Shown: positions 35,374-43,734 of the stretch, one piece after another | Numbering within the stretch: position 1 is the stretch's first letter | Layout: every line of letters begins with the position of its first letter | NCBI GenBank assembly: GCA_943788825.1 | Contig: CALSRT010000006.1 | Location: 1 to 64,000 of the forward strand | Length of the DNA: 64,000 nucleotides | DNA from: UBA4582 sp002389265 | GTDB taxonomy: Bacteria; Pseudomonadota; Gammaproteobacteria; Pseudomonadales; Azotimanducaceae | Direction: 5' to 3' | Position numbers and translations under genes: made by a program | Notes under the pieces: model-generated | The model's input: the letters and a program-made list of their open reading frames with translations, nothing else | Databases searched by the model: none | Told to the model about the DNA's origin: nothing

Positions 35374-36230
35374 GATACGAAACGCCAACAACAACAAAAG
35401 AGGCCGCTACGCTTCTGTACAAGGAGAAGGGCCAGGCCCATATTCTTGCAGGAGGGACCGATCTTCTGGTTCGTATGAAGATGGGTATGACCGAGCCCAC
35501 CCTTGTGGTTGACATCAAGCATATTCCTGCGATGCAAGCCATTACTAAGAGTGCGGCAGGATTCAAGATCGGTGCCACCGTTTGTGGTGCCGCGATGACG
35601 GAGCATGCGGCTCTCGGCAAAGCTTGGCCAGGTCTCGTTGAGGCCGCTAATCTGATTGGCTCTGACCAGATTCAAGGTCGTTGCACAATGGTGGGTAATC
35701 TTTGCAACGGATCTCCTGCAGCAGATAGCGTACCAGCCATGATAGCGGCGGGTGCCAAGGCGATTGTTGTGGGTAAAGATAAGCGGCGTACGGTAGCTGT
35801 CGATAAAATCGTTACAGGCCCCGGTAAGACTTCCCTGGCGAAAGGTGAAGTGATCGAGGCGATTACATTGCCAGCGCGGTTGCCGCGTTCTGGAGATGCG
35901 TATCTGCGCTTCACGCCGCGAACAGAAATGGATATTGCCGTTGTCAGCGCCGCTGTGAACTTGACATTGGAGCGTGGCGTGGTGAAAACCGCTCGGGTCG
36001 TGCTGGGCGCAGTTGCCCCCACCGCCGTCATTGTAGCCAAGGCTGCGAAAGCGATTATCGGCACCAAGCTTGACGATGAGGCGCTGGAAAAGCTGACTGC
36101 TGCGTGCGCCGCTGCCTGTAACCCGATCGACGACAAGCGTGGCACTATCGAATATAGAACCAAGGTGGCTGGCGTTCTGGCTAAGCGGGCCGCCAAAATC
36201 GCATACCAACGTGCTGGAGGTACATTATGA
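35370..36230 (+). CDS. FAD-binding subunit of a xanthine dehydrogenase-family molybdenum hydroxylase
   Basis: The 286-residue medium subunit has HILAGGTDLLVRMKMG (about residues 25-40), the FAD pyrophosphate loop, and RCTMVGNLCNGSPAADS (about 100-116), the second flavin-binding loop, with a C-terminal domain to 286. It carries electrons from the 2Fe-2S subunit to the external acceptor. Its stop overlaps the start of the 2Fe-2S subunit by four bases (ATGA), which ensures balanced translation. The gene order FAD, FeS, Mo is that of CO dehydrogenase (coxMSL) operons, but the large subunit lacks the CO dehydrogenase motif. Confidence 0.92.
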   Translation: MRYETPTTTKEAATLLYKEKGQAHILAGGTDLLVRMKMGMTEPTLVVDIKHIPAMQAITKSAAGFKIGATVCGAAMTEHAALGKAWPGLVEAANLIGSDQIQGRCTMVGNLCNGSPAADSVPAMIAAGAKAIVVGKDKRRTVAVDKIVTGPGKTSLAKGEVIEAITLPARLPRSGDAYLRFTPRTEMDIAVVSAAVNLTLERGVVKTARVVLGAVAPTAVIVAKAAKAIIGTKLDDEALEKLTAACAAACNPIDDKRGTIEYRTKVAGVLAKRAAKIAYQRAGGTL

Positions 36231-36703
36231 CTGGCGTACTCGTCTCGACAACAATTAATGGTGACGCAGTTCAGTTCGCCTGTCCTACGGATGAAACTTT
36301 GCTCGATTCACTGCGTAATCGCGTCGGCTTGACCGGAGCGAAGGAAGGCTGTGGTACTGGCGACTGTGGTGCCTGTTCCATCACCCTCGATGGTCGACTC
36401 GTGTGCGCCTGCCTGGTACTGGGTGTTGAAGCTAACGGTCGTGAGATCGGTACGGTGGAAGGCTTGGTTGAGGATGGCAAGCTGCATCCTTTACAGGAAA
36501 AATTCATTGAGCACGCTGCGCTGCAGTGCGGTATCTGTACGCCGGGTTTCTTGGTCGCGGCGAAGACGCTGTTAGAGAAAAATCCGAAGCCCAGCGAAGA
36601 ACAGATTCGCTACGCACTGGCGGGAAATCTCTGTCGCTGTACCGGTTACGACAAGATTGTTCGGGCCGTGCAGGCTGCTGCGAAAGAAATGCGTAAAAAA
36701 TGA
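36227..36703 (+). CDS. 2Fe-2S subunit of the molybdenum hydroxylase
   Basis: The 158-residue small subunit has both expected clusters. The plant-type ferredoxin cluster is at KEGCGTGDCGACSITLDG (cysteines about 42-60), and the helical cluster uses cysteines in LQCGICTPGFLVAAK (about 100-115) and NLCRCTGYDKIVRAV (about 135-150). It relays electrons from the molybdenum centre to FAD. The start overlaps the upstream FAD gene by four bases. About 100 bases then separate it from the large-subunit gene. Confidence 0.95.
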   Translation: MTGVLVSTTINGDAVQFACPTDETLLDSLRNRVGLTGAKEGCGTGDCGACSITLDGRLVCACLVLGVEANGREIGTVEGLVEDGKLHPLQEKFIEHAALQCGICTPGFLVAAKTLLEKNPKPSEEQIRYALAGNLCRCTGYDKIVRAVQAAAKEMRKK

Positions 36704-36803
36704 GGTTTTTTGTTGAAGCTTAAGGTGTTGGAACGCCGGGGTTTACCTCAGCGAACCGCCAATCAACAGTAATCCACGCAATCATTAAAGACAGGAATTT
36801 GAT

Positions 36804-39047
36804 ATGGGACACGACACGAATTATCAAGATCGTGAGTTTAAAACTATTGGAACTCGCGTCAAACGACCAGATGGTATCGATAAGGTCACGGGCCGCGCAA
36901 AGTATGGCGCTGATGCCTTTGCGCCGGGACAATTGGTCGGTAAGGTATTGAGATCACCGCATGCGCACGCCATCATTCAGAAAATCGATATTTCCAAGGC
37001 GGAGAAGCTCGCAGGCGTCAAGGCTATTATTACCAGTGCTGATCTGCCGGATCTGACGGGTTCTAATCGAGGCATGACGGACATACTGGAAAACTGCATG
37101 GCTCGTGGGCGAGCGCTGTATCACGGGCATGCCGTAGCAGCAGTGGCGGCAATCGATGAGCAAACGGCAAAGCAGGCGCTGAAACTCATTAAGGTGACCT
37201 ACAAGTTGCTGCCCCACGTCACCGATGTGGACGAGGCGATGTTGCCGGATGCGCCCATCATTCAGGACTTTGTTCTGCAGGACGGTAAACCGTCCAATAT
37301 CGCCGGTATCTCTACCTTCGGTCATGGCGATGTGGATGCCGGTTTTGCCGAGGCTGATGTGATTGTCGAAAAGAGCTACAAGACAGAACAGACCCACCAG
37401 GGTTATATTGAGCCCCATGCTTGCTTGGCGAACGTCAGCTCGGATGGTAGTGGTGAATTATGGGTGACGACCCAGGGACATTTCAGCTTCCGCGTAGTGT
37501 GTTCGACGCTGTTGGGCCTGGATATGGCTAAGCTGAAAGTCACTTCCTCGGAAATCGGTGGTGGCTTTGGTGGTAAGACCCACGTTTGGACTGAGCCTTT
37601 GGCGCTGGCTCTGTCCCGCAAGGCTAATCGACCCGTAAAATTGGTAATGACTCGAGACGAAGTCTTTAAGGCCTCTGGGCCCACTTCATCAACATCGATG
37701 GATATCAAAATTGGCGCCAAGAAAGACGGTACGATCACGGCGGCTACAGCCATACTGCGCTACCAGGACGGGGCTTTCCCCGGTATCTGGGGCATGCTCG
37801 GCGCTATGACAGCCTATGCCTGTTACGACCTGAAGAACGTCAAGACGGTGGGTCATGACGTGCTGGTGAACCGGCCTAAGGTCGCGGCTTATCGAGCGCC
37901 CTCGGCGCCTATGGCGGCGTTCGGCGTTGAAAGCACCATGGATCTCGTGGCTAACGAAATTGGTATGAGCCCCCTCGATTTCAGAATCAAAAATGCGGCG
38001 AAAGAAGGCACTCAGGCGTCCTATGGTCCCGTATACGGCCCGATTGGCATTGGTCCTACCCTTGAGGCGGTGAAGAAACACCCCCACATGCGAGCCAAGT
38101 TGAAGAAGAATCAGGGTCGAGGCATGGCTTGCGGATTCTGGTTTAACTTTGGTGGCCAGACTTGCGTCGATCTTAATATTGGCCCAGATGGCACTGTGTC
38201 GCTCACGATCGGTACTATCGATGTGGGCGGTTCACGGGCTTCGCTGTCGTTAATCGTTGCCGAGGAGTTGGGTATTCCCTACGACCAGGTGCGAACGAAC
38301 ATTGGCGACACCGCGTCCCTGGGGCATAACGATACGACAGAGGGCAGTCGTGGTACCTTCTCTTCAGGTATGGCGGCGATATTTGCTGCACGCGACGCTG
38401 TCGGCGTACTTCGCGAGAGAGCAGCGAAAATGTGGGACATTCCTGTTGATGATGTTGTCTGGGCTGACGGTGTCGCAACAGCAACTGGTGCCAAGCACAG
38501 TAACTTGCCGCCATTGACTCTCGCGGACATTGCTGCCAAGGCGGCTTCTACCGGTGGTCCGATCGCCGGTCATAATGAAGTGGTTGCGGATAATGCGGGT
38601 GTCTCTTTTGCGAGCCATATCTGCGACGTTGAAGTCGATCCGGATACCGGTGGTACGAAAATTATTCGTTATACCGTTATTCAGGATGCGGGTAAGGCGA
38701 TCCACCCGGACTATGTGGAAGGGCAGTTTCAAGGTGGTGCTGCCCAAGGCATCGGTTGGGCGTTAAATGAAGAGTATATCTATGGCGCAGATGGCTGCCT
38801 GCAGAACACGGGATTTTTAGACTATCGAATTCCAGTCTGTTCGGATCTGCCCTTCATTGACACTCAGATTTTGGAGATCCCAAACCCCAATCATCCCTAC
38901 GGTGTTCGTGGTGTCGGTGAAACTTCAATCGTACCCCCCTTGGCCGCCATTGGTAATGCCGTGTCCCATGCTGCGGGTGTGCGGATGACACATATTCCGA
39001 TGTCAGCGCCTCGCATTCTGAAAGCGATTGATGACGCAAAGGCTTAA
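36804..39047 (+). CDS. Molybdopterin-binding catalytic subunit (xanthine dehydrogenase family)
   Basis: The 747-residue subunit has the a/b hammerhead domain (about residues 15-125), the EIGGGFGGKTH cofactor loop (about 250), and the active-site glutamate in GVRGVGETSIVPP (about 703). The loop that reads AYxCSFR in form I CO dehydrogenase and AYRGAGR in form II reads AYRAPSAPMA near residue 361, so CO is not the likely substrate. The family hydroxylates aldehydes, N-heterocycles or aromatic carbons with water-derived oxygen. No XdhC-type or CoxD/E/F-type maturation gene lies in the window; a MoaD-like gene follows. Confidence 0.93.
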   Translation: MGHDTNYQDREFKTIGTRVKRPDGIDKVTGRAKYGADAFAPGQLVGKVLRSPHAHAIIQKIDISKAEKLAGVKAIITSADLPDLTGSNRGMTDILENCMARGRALYHGHAVAAVAAIDEQTAKQALKLIKVTYKLLPHVTDVDEAMLPDAPIIQDFVLQDGKPSNIAGISTFGHGDVDAGFAEADVIVEKSYKTEQTHQGYIEPHACLANVSSDGSGELWVTTQGHFSFRVVCSTLLGLDMAKLKVTSSEIGGGFGGKTHVWTEPLALALSRKANRPVKLVMTRDEVFKASGPTSSTSMDIKIGAKKDGTITAATAILRYQDGAFPGIWGMLGAMTAYACYDLKNVKTVGHDVLVNRPKVAAYRAPSAPMAAFGVESTMDLVANEIGMSPLDFRIKNAAKEGTQASYGPVYGPIGIGPTLEAVKKHPHMRAKLKKNQGRGMACGFWFNFGGQTCVDLNIGPDGTVSLTIGTIDVGGSRASLSLIVAEELGIPYDQVRTNIGDTASLGHNDTTEGSRGTFSSGMAAIFAARDAVGVLRERAAKMWDIPVDDVVWADGVATATGAKHSNLPPLTLADIAAKAASTGGPIAGHNEVVADNAGVSFASHICDVEVDPDTGGTKIIRYTVIQDAGKAIHPDYVEGQFQGGAAQGIGWALNEEYIYGADGCLQNTGFLDYRIPVCSDLPFIDTQILEIPNPNHPYGVRGVGETSIVPPLAAIGNAVSHAAGVRMTHIPMSAPRILKAIDDAKA

Positions 39048-39068
39048 AGCTGCGCGTATCGGAGTCAA

Positions 39069-39120
39069 CCCTTTCGAGTCAGTTGTTGATTCGAAAGGGG
39101 GATTCCTCTGATCAACTGAC
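39069..39120 (+). promoter_or_regulatory. Two mutually exclusive RNA hairpins before the MoaD-like gene
   Basis: Hairpin 1: 39069-39081 pairs with 39087-39099 (13 positions, one a G-U pair). Hairpin 2: 39079-39086 (GTCAGTTG) is complementary to 39113-39120 (CAACTGAC), which abuts the ribosome-binding site GGAG at 39121. The two share bases 39079-39081, so both cannot form fully at once. This is the layout of an attenuator or translational switch, but the first hairpin has no T run after it. Confidence 0.5.
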
Positions 39121-39129
39121 GGAGTTTGA

Positions 39130-39381
39130 ATGATGCCCAGAATCAGTCTGACATCGTCCTTACGCGATGCAGTGGATGGCGCAGAATCGATCGAACTGCA
39201 TGCCGAAACCATCGGCGAGATGTTTGCGAAGTTGGCTGAACGCTACCCACGAATGGCAGACCGTATCGATGCGGGTATCGCTGTGGCTATTGATGGGCAA
39301 ATTTATCGGGATGACTGGAATGCCAAAATTCCAGCTGACGCCGCAGAAGTGTTTCTGCTGCCCAGAATACAGGGTGGTTAG
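39130..39381 (+). CDS. MoaD/ThiS-like sulfur-carrier protein
   Basis: The 83-residue beta-grasp protein ends in the double glycine (RIQGG) that in MoaD/ThiS is activated as adenylate and thiocarboxylate. Preceding segments (LHAETIGEMFAKLAERYP and VAIDGQIYRDDW, then DAAEVFLLPRIQGG) match the small sulfur-carrier fold. Position 80 bases after a molybdenum hydroxylase subunit suggests a role in molybdopterin sulfuration or a dedicated sulfur-transfer step for that enzyme. No activating E1-like (MoeB) gene is nearby. Two adjacent ATGs make the start ambiguous by one codon. Confidence 0.85.
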   Translation: MMPRISLTSSLRDAVDGAESIELHAETIGEMFAKLAERYPRMADRIDAGIAVAIDGQIYRDDWNAKIPADAAEVFLLPRIQGG

Positions 39382-39556
39382 ACAATCTCAGCGTTAACTT
39401 AGAGATAACCTTAGAATCAACGACAGTGCGAGTCAGTGACTGCTCTGCTGACTGCCCGTCTTTTAACATTCGAATTTCTCAAGAGTTAGCGCCGTCTTGG
39501 CAGGGAATAGTGAATAATCTGAAGTTTCATTTCAATCTAATTTGGCCGGGGAAAGC

Positions 39557-40369
39557 ATGATGAGTCTCAATGGAAAAGTGGTATTAATCACAGGGGCTGG
39601 GCGGGGTATTGGGTTGGGTATTGCCCACTGTTTTGTGCAGCAAGGGGCTTCGGTTGTGGTCACGGACCTAGACGCCGCAATGACCCAAGCGGCAGAGTTG
39701 GAACTCGGCAAAGACGCCATGGGTTTGGTGGCTGATGCGGCCAGTCAAGTTGCCATGCGCGACGCCGTCAACCAAGTAATCGGGCGCTATGGCAAGTTAG
39801 ATGTTCTCGTTAATAATGCAGGTATTGGTGGTCCTACGACGCAATTTGAAGAAATCTCTGCATCAGATTCGGCCTTTTTGGGTATGAGTGATGAGGTGTG
39901 GGACGAGCAGTTGCTGTTTAACCTGAGAACGGCATTTTCATCCTCTAATGCGGCGGTACCGTACCTGACTGACGGTGGCTCAATCATCAATATCGCTTCG
40001 ATTGCGGCGCTTGGTCCGACGACGATGTTACCGGCCTATGGCGCAGCCAAGGCGGGCGTCGTGCATTTAACCAAAACTCTCGCCATGGAGCTCGCGCCAC
40101 GCAGAATCCGGGTAAATTGTATCTGCCCCGGGCTGTTATGGACCCGAGCCTGGGAGCTATTGACGACCCAGATGCAGTCTAACCAACCAGAACTGGCCAA
40201 TATGTCCTTGCGCCAGATATTCGAGGCAACTGTCGCTGATATGACCCCCCTTGGTGGCGAACAAACGCCGGAGGACATCGGCAATTTAGCGGTATTTTAT
40301 GCCTCGGATAATGCGCGCATGATTACCGGTCAGGTGGTGGCAGTCGATGGTGGTATATCAACCAAGTAA
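39557..40369 (+). CDS. Short-chain dehydrogenase/reductase
   Basis: The 270-residue classical SDR has GAGRGIGLGIA (about residues 14-24), VTDLDAA (NAD-type), NNAGIGGPT (about 91-99), the serine in NIASIAALG and YGAAKAGV (Tyr about 163, Lys 167). The C-terminus (GQVVAVDGGIST) is standard. An insertion around residues 95-125 (ISASDSAFLGMSDEVWDEQ) lengthens the substrate loop. The start at 39557 has GGGGAAA just upstream; the longer frame from 39542 is less likely. It is convergent with the LLM monooxygenase gene. Confidence 0.9.
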   Translation: MMSLNGKVVLITGAGRGIGLGIAHCFVQQGASVVVTDLDAAMTQAAELELGKDAMGLVADAASQVAMRDAVNQVIGRYGKLDVLVNNAGIGGPTTQFEEISASDSAFLGMSDEVWDEQLLFNLRTAFSSSNAAVPYLTDGGSIINIASIAALGPTTMLPAYGAAKAGVVHLTKTLAMELAPRRIRVNCICPGLLWTRAWELLTTQMQSNQPELANMSLRQIFEATVADMTPLGGEQTPEDIGNLAVFYASDNARMITGQVVAVDGGISTK

Positions 40370-40394
40370 AACGCGTAGCGCTGGAGGGTTCTTG

Positions 40395-41330
40395 TCAAGT
40401 TTGATCTTGACGCATTTTTGACAAGGCGCTGAGTACTTCCCCGCCAAGATCAACTTCTTCCTCTGGCGCTTGCGTGCAAACTTTCAGGTTAAACAGCCGA
40501 CAGCCTGAATCGATATAGGGCGCGAGTTGCTCAGCAACCTGTGCGGGAGTACCAAAGGGGGTATAGCGTTCAAATTGTTCAAAGGGTACATGGTAAAACT
40601 TCTCCATGGCCTGCTTCACCACTTCCCTGGCTTTGACTGGGTCAGCATCGACGCCAATCCAGGGCTGATAGCCATGTAACCATTGCGGGGCGGTGCGATT
40701 AGCAGCCTGGGCATACTCGTCAATCAAACCGGTTGCCTCGGCATAGCGCTTTGCTGAACACCAGACTCCTATCCAACCGTCAGCATAAGTCGCGGCGCGG
40801 CGCAGGGCTGCGTTGGACCGACCGCCAACAATAATTGGTATGGCTTGGCTTGGCTTTGGTCGAATTCGCGCCTTCTCGATAGTAAAGTGTTTACCATGAA
40901 ACGTCAGTTCTTCGCCGTTCATCAAACCGCTAATAATTGCCAGTGACTCGTTGGTCAGGGCGCCGCGGGTCGCTGGGTTAACACCGCAGATCTCGATTTC
41001 ATGACGATCCTCGCCGCCGATGCCGACACCGAAGGTCATGCGTCCGGGGGCTATTCTGGCCATCGTGGCGAGTTGGCGAGCGACTGGCAGCGGATGCCGC
41101 AGAGGTAGCAAATAAATGCTAATCATGACCCCGATGGTTGGGTGCAGTTGCGACAGGGCGGCAACCTCTACAAATCCGTCAGTTCCCGAGCCGTCCCTGA
41201 ATGAGACGTGATCCGCCATAAATAAATGATCAAATCCGCTATCAGCAATTCTACTGAGGATGTCTCTGCGGGCTTCAATGTCCATACCCCACAGGGTGCT
41301 GGGGGTTGCTAGGCCAAATTTTAACTTCAA
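40395..41330 (-). CDS. LLM-class F420/flavin-dependent oxidoreductase
   Basis: The 311-residue TIM-barrel protein of the luciferase-like family has FDHLFMADHVSFRD (about residues 34-47), PGRMTFGVGIGGEDRHEIEICGV (about 94-116) and PIIVGGRSNAALRRAATYADGW (about 165-186), the conserved flavin-site regions. The start region (GLATPSTLWGMDIEARRD) matches the family. Without a marker for F420 biosynthesis in the window, FMNH2 is the more probable cofactor in a gammaproteobacterium. It is followed upstream by an HsaA-like flavin monooxygenase on the same strand, so a two-step oxygenation is possible. Confidence 0.88.
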   Translation of the reverse strand: MKLKFGLATPSTLWGMDIEARRDILSRIADSGFDHLFMADHVSFRDGSGTDGFVEVAALSQLHPTIGVMISIYLLPLRHPLPVARQLATMARIAPGRMTFGVGIGGEDRHEIEICGVNPATRGALTNESLAIISGLMNGEELTFHGKHFTIEKARIRPKPSQAIPIIVGGRSNAALRRAATYADGWIGVWCSAKRYAEATGLIDEYAQAANRTAPQWLHGYQPWIGVDADPVKAREVVKQAMEKFYHVPFEQFERYTPFGTPAQVAEQLAPYIDSGCRLFNLKVCTQAPEEEVDLGGEVLSALSKMRQDQT

Positions 41331-41397
41331 GGGACTCTCCGGTTTTAAATAGTCAGCAGTGAGGCTGTTAGCCGCCGCCTAAGCACCCGATGACATG

Positions 41398-42567
41398 TCA
41401 TAGACCCGGGGCGACATCGTCCAGGCCGATCAGTACCCTTCCCGCCATCTCCATCACTGCTTCGCCTACCATCATATGCTGTGAGGCGACATGAACATCT
41501 CGAAAGTGCTGCTGTAAACATGAGGTCTCAAACACCGATGTACCCCCAACGACAGTGTACATGCGGTCGATGACTTCTATCGCGGTTGTTACGGCATGCA
41601 CATTCGCTGTTCGAATCGCGCGGCGTGATTCCAGGGTGTCATCATCACTTTGGGCATTGATCCAGGCGGCATCGATAGTCTGGTAGAACCAGGCGCGCGC
41701 TGCCTGTAATTTGGTATCGGCATCGGCGAGGTCTTTGTGAAGCGACGACCGCATCGCCAATGTACGACGACTGCCCTGAGGGGTTTTCTCCTGCGCTACC
41801 TTGATGACCTCGTCGATTGAGCTGCGTGCCATGCCTAAACAAATCGCGCCGATCGGCACACCCAGTAAGGCGAAGCGAGGGAATCGATAGATCGGTCGTG
41901 TGGCATAGTCTGTATATTCGATGCTGGTGGATAAACGCTCGCTGGGCACCCAGACGTTGTCGGCGACGTAGTCACTTGAGCCCGACCCCCGCAACCCGGA
42001 GACATGCCAGTTGTCGAGAATTTGGATTTCAGTAGGCAGAAAGAAGGCGCGGTTTAAGGGGACTTCTCGGATGACAGCTTGACCGTTGTTGTCGACTTCG
42101 TGCACGCCGCCTGAGATCCAGGTGGCATTATGGCAACCAGAGCCCCAGCGCCAATGACCGTTGATCAGGTAGCCAGCTTGGCCATCACGTTCCTGATACA
42201 AGGCCGTACCACTGTCGGCGAACACGCCGCTGGTAATAACGTTCGGATTAGTGAGTATCTTTTCGATCTGAACGTCGGGTAATGCGCCGAGAAGATATTG
42301 CGATGTGCTGCCGATGAACACGCACCATGCAGTGGAACCATTGGCGCTCGCCAGAGTTTCGCAGATGCGGCACAGCGCTTCGGGGCTAAAGCCCAGGCCG
42401 CCAAGCTCAGGTGGTGTGATTAAGCGGTATAAGCCCGCCTCGGCCATTCGGTCAGCCAGTTCCTGGGGCAGCTGCCGCAGCGTGTCGATTTCATGCCCGC
42501 GCTGCAGAAGTTCGCCACACAGATCTTGTGCGGCTTCAATGATTTCAAGCTCATGCGTGTTCAGCAT
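41398..42567 (-). CDS. HsaA-like flavin-dependent monooxygenase (acyl-CoA dehydrogenase fold)
   Basis: The 389-residue protein has the acyl-CoA dehydrogenase fold: N-terminal helices to about 115, then a beta domain (INGHWRWGSGCHNATWISGG; WHVSGLRGSGSSDYVADNVWVP), then a C-terminal four-helix domain ending QQHFRDVHVASQHMMVGE. The last block and the missing dehydrogenase glutamate place it with the two-component monooxygenases (HsaA, HpaB-like C-terminal class) that hydroxylate phenols using FMNH2 supplied by a reductase. No reductase gene is adjacent. GAGGGAC lies before the ATG. Downstream is an LLM oxidoreductase on the same strand. Confidence 0.86.
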   Translation of the reverse strand: MLNTHELEIIEAAQDLCGELLQRGHEIDTLRQLPQELADRMAEAGLYRLITPPELGGLGFSPEALCRICETLASANGSTAWCVFIGSTSQYLLGALPDVQIEKILTNPNVITSGVFADSGTALYQERDGQAGYLINGHWRWGSGCHNATWISGGVHEVDNNGQAVIREVPLNRAFFLPTEIQILDNWHVSGLRGSGSSDYVADNVWVPSERLSTSIEYTDYATRPIYRFPRFALLGVPIGAICLGMARSSIDEVIKVAQEKTPQGSRRTLAMRSSLHKDLADADTKLQAARAWFYQTIDAAWINAQSDDDTLESRRAIRTANVHAVTTAIEVIDRMYTVVGGTSVFETSCLQQHFRDVHVASQHMMVGEAVMEMAGRVLIGLDDVAPGL

Positions 42568-42827
42568 GCTGAGTCCCTCACTATTGTCCCATGCAGTGTA
42601 GCGAATCTTTTTTACTTATGCTTCTGCGAATTGGTTGGTTTCAGGACGACAAGAAGAAAATTTAAAACATTCACGACACCTATACTTGAAGGACACCTGC
42701 CCTGAACGACACCGACAAGGGTGGAATTGTGATCATTTTAGAGGTCAAGGACACCTTTGATTTTACCCTTTGATGAGTTGGCATCGCGATTGCGCGGTCA
42801 GCGCGAGGTTTTGCGGGGAGCGGCGGT

Positions 42828-43508
42828 TTACTGGCGCATCATCAGGCCGCACTCTCGATGTTCTTCACCCTTGGTGGGGTCGAAGTAATCAAGGTTGTCG
42901 GGCAGGTCACGGTCGAGGATATATTTTTCCACATCGGCTTCTGCCAAATGGAACATGGGTGCGACCCTGACTGTACCGTGGCTGCCAAATGTGAAGATAT
43001 GCAGATCTTTACGATAAGCGTTCTGGTCATGACGTATGCCATTCAGCCAGATGTCTGGCGCGAAGTCGGCCATGGCCCGATCGAAGGGTTCGAGTTTGAC
43101 GATGCGGGAGAACAGGTCATGGGCCGGAGTGTCGAGCGCTGGTATCGGGCCATGAACGGCGGTGTAATGGGCCGCGGACATCTTCGGCGAGTAGACCTGC
43201 AAGTTGAGGTTCAGGTATTCCACGACACGGCTGATGTGGCGGTAAGTTTCGGGTGTGTTGAAGCCATGATCGACCCAAATGACAGGGATGTTCTGCTTGA
43301 ACTGCGTCGCCAGATGCAGAAATGCGATGGCCATCGGGCGAAAATTGGTAAAAATAATTGGGTTCTTCGCCTGCTCGATGGAAAACCGTATGATCTCACT
43401 GGGCTTGTTGTTTCTGAACTGTGAGTTCAGTGCGATCAGATCGGCGCCGGCGTGGAAGGTCGGTGCTGCAGGTTCTGGCGGTGTTTGCCTGATGATGTCC
43501 AAACTCAT
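42828..43508 (-). CDS. PAPS reductase-family protein (CysH-like)
   Basis: The 226-residue protein has the adenine-nucleotide alpha hydrolase fold of sulfonucleotide reductases: a phosphate-loop segment (IIFTNFRPMAIAFLHL, with the usual SGG/SFGxxS loop altered to TNFRPM), PVIWVDHGFNTPETYRH (about 77-93), a GIRHDQNAYR block (about 165-175, like GLRxxQS), and the final ECGLMM, which corresponds to the catalytic ECGxH with the histidine replaced. It could reduce PAPS/APS to sulfite, or be a diverged family member. The start at 43508 is supported by AAAGGAC. No other sulfate-assimilation gene is adjacent. Confidence 0.75.
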   Translation of the reverse strand: MSLDIIRQTPPEPAAPTFHAGADLIALNSQFRNNKPSEIIRFSIEQAKNPIIFTNFRPMAIAFLHLATQFKQNIPVIWVDHGFNTPETYRHISRVVEYLNLNLQVYSPKMSAAHYTAVHGPIPALDTPAHDLFSRIVKLEPFDRAMADFAPDIWLNGIRHDQNAYRKDLHIFTFGSHGTVRVAPMFHLAEADVEKYILDRDLPDNLDYFDPTKGEEHRECGLMMRQ

Positions 43509-43734
43509 GATTAAGTCCTTTAAGGGGCTCAAATGGCCCTGCGTTATTACAATGGGCGGAGTTTATGGAGGAATTTTGAGAATTAAAAAGAATATAAAAA
43601 TATTTGCTTATATCATTTTATGAGAATGTCTGTGGGTATCCGATCCCATTTGGAAATGGTATATATGCAGGTGAACTGACTTAAGGTGACTCGTCGGTGA
43701 CCTTTCTTCCATCCCCGTCAAAGGTGCGAACATA

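Noticed and set aside
35337..36209. A 290-codon open frame on the minus strand opposite the FAD-subunit gene
   Set aside because: It lies antisense to a gene with clear flavin-binding motifs and overlapping operon neighbours. Its translation has no domain-like sequence; it is a shadow frame in GC-rich coding DNA.
36804..39047. Carbon monoxide dehydrogenase (CoxL)
   Set aside because: The active-site loop is AYRAPSAPMA, not AYxCSFR or AYRGAGR, so CO oxidation is not supported despite the cox-like gene order.
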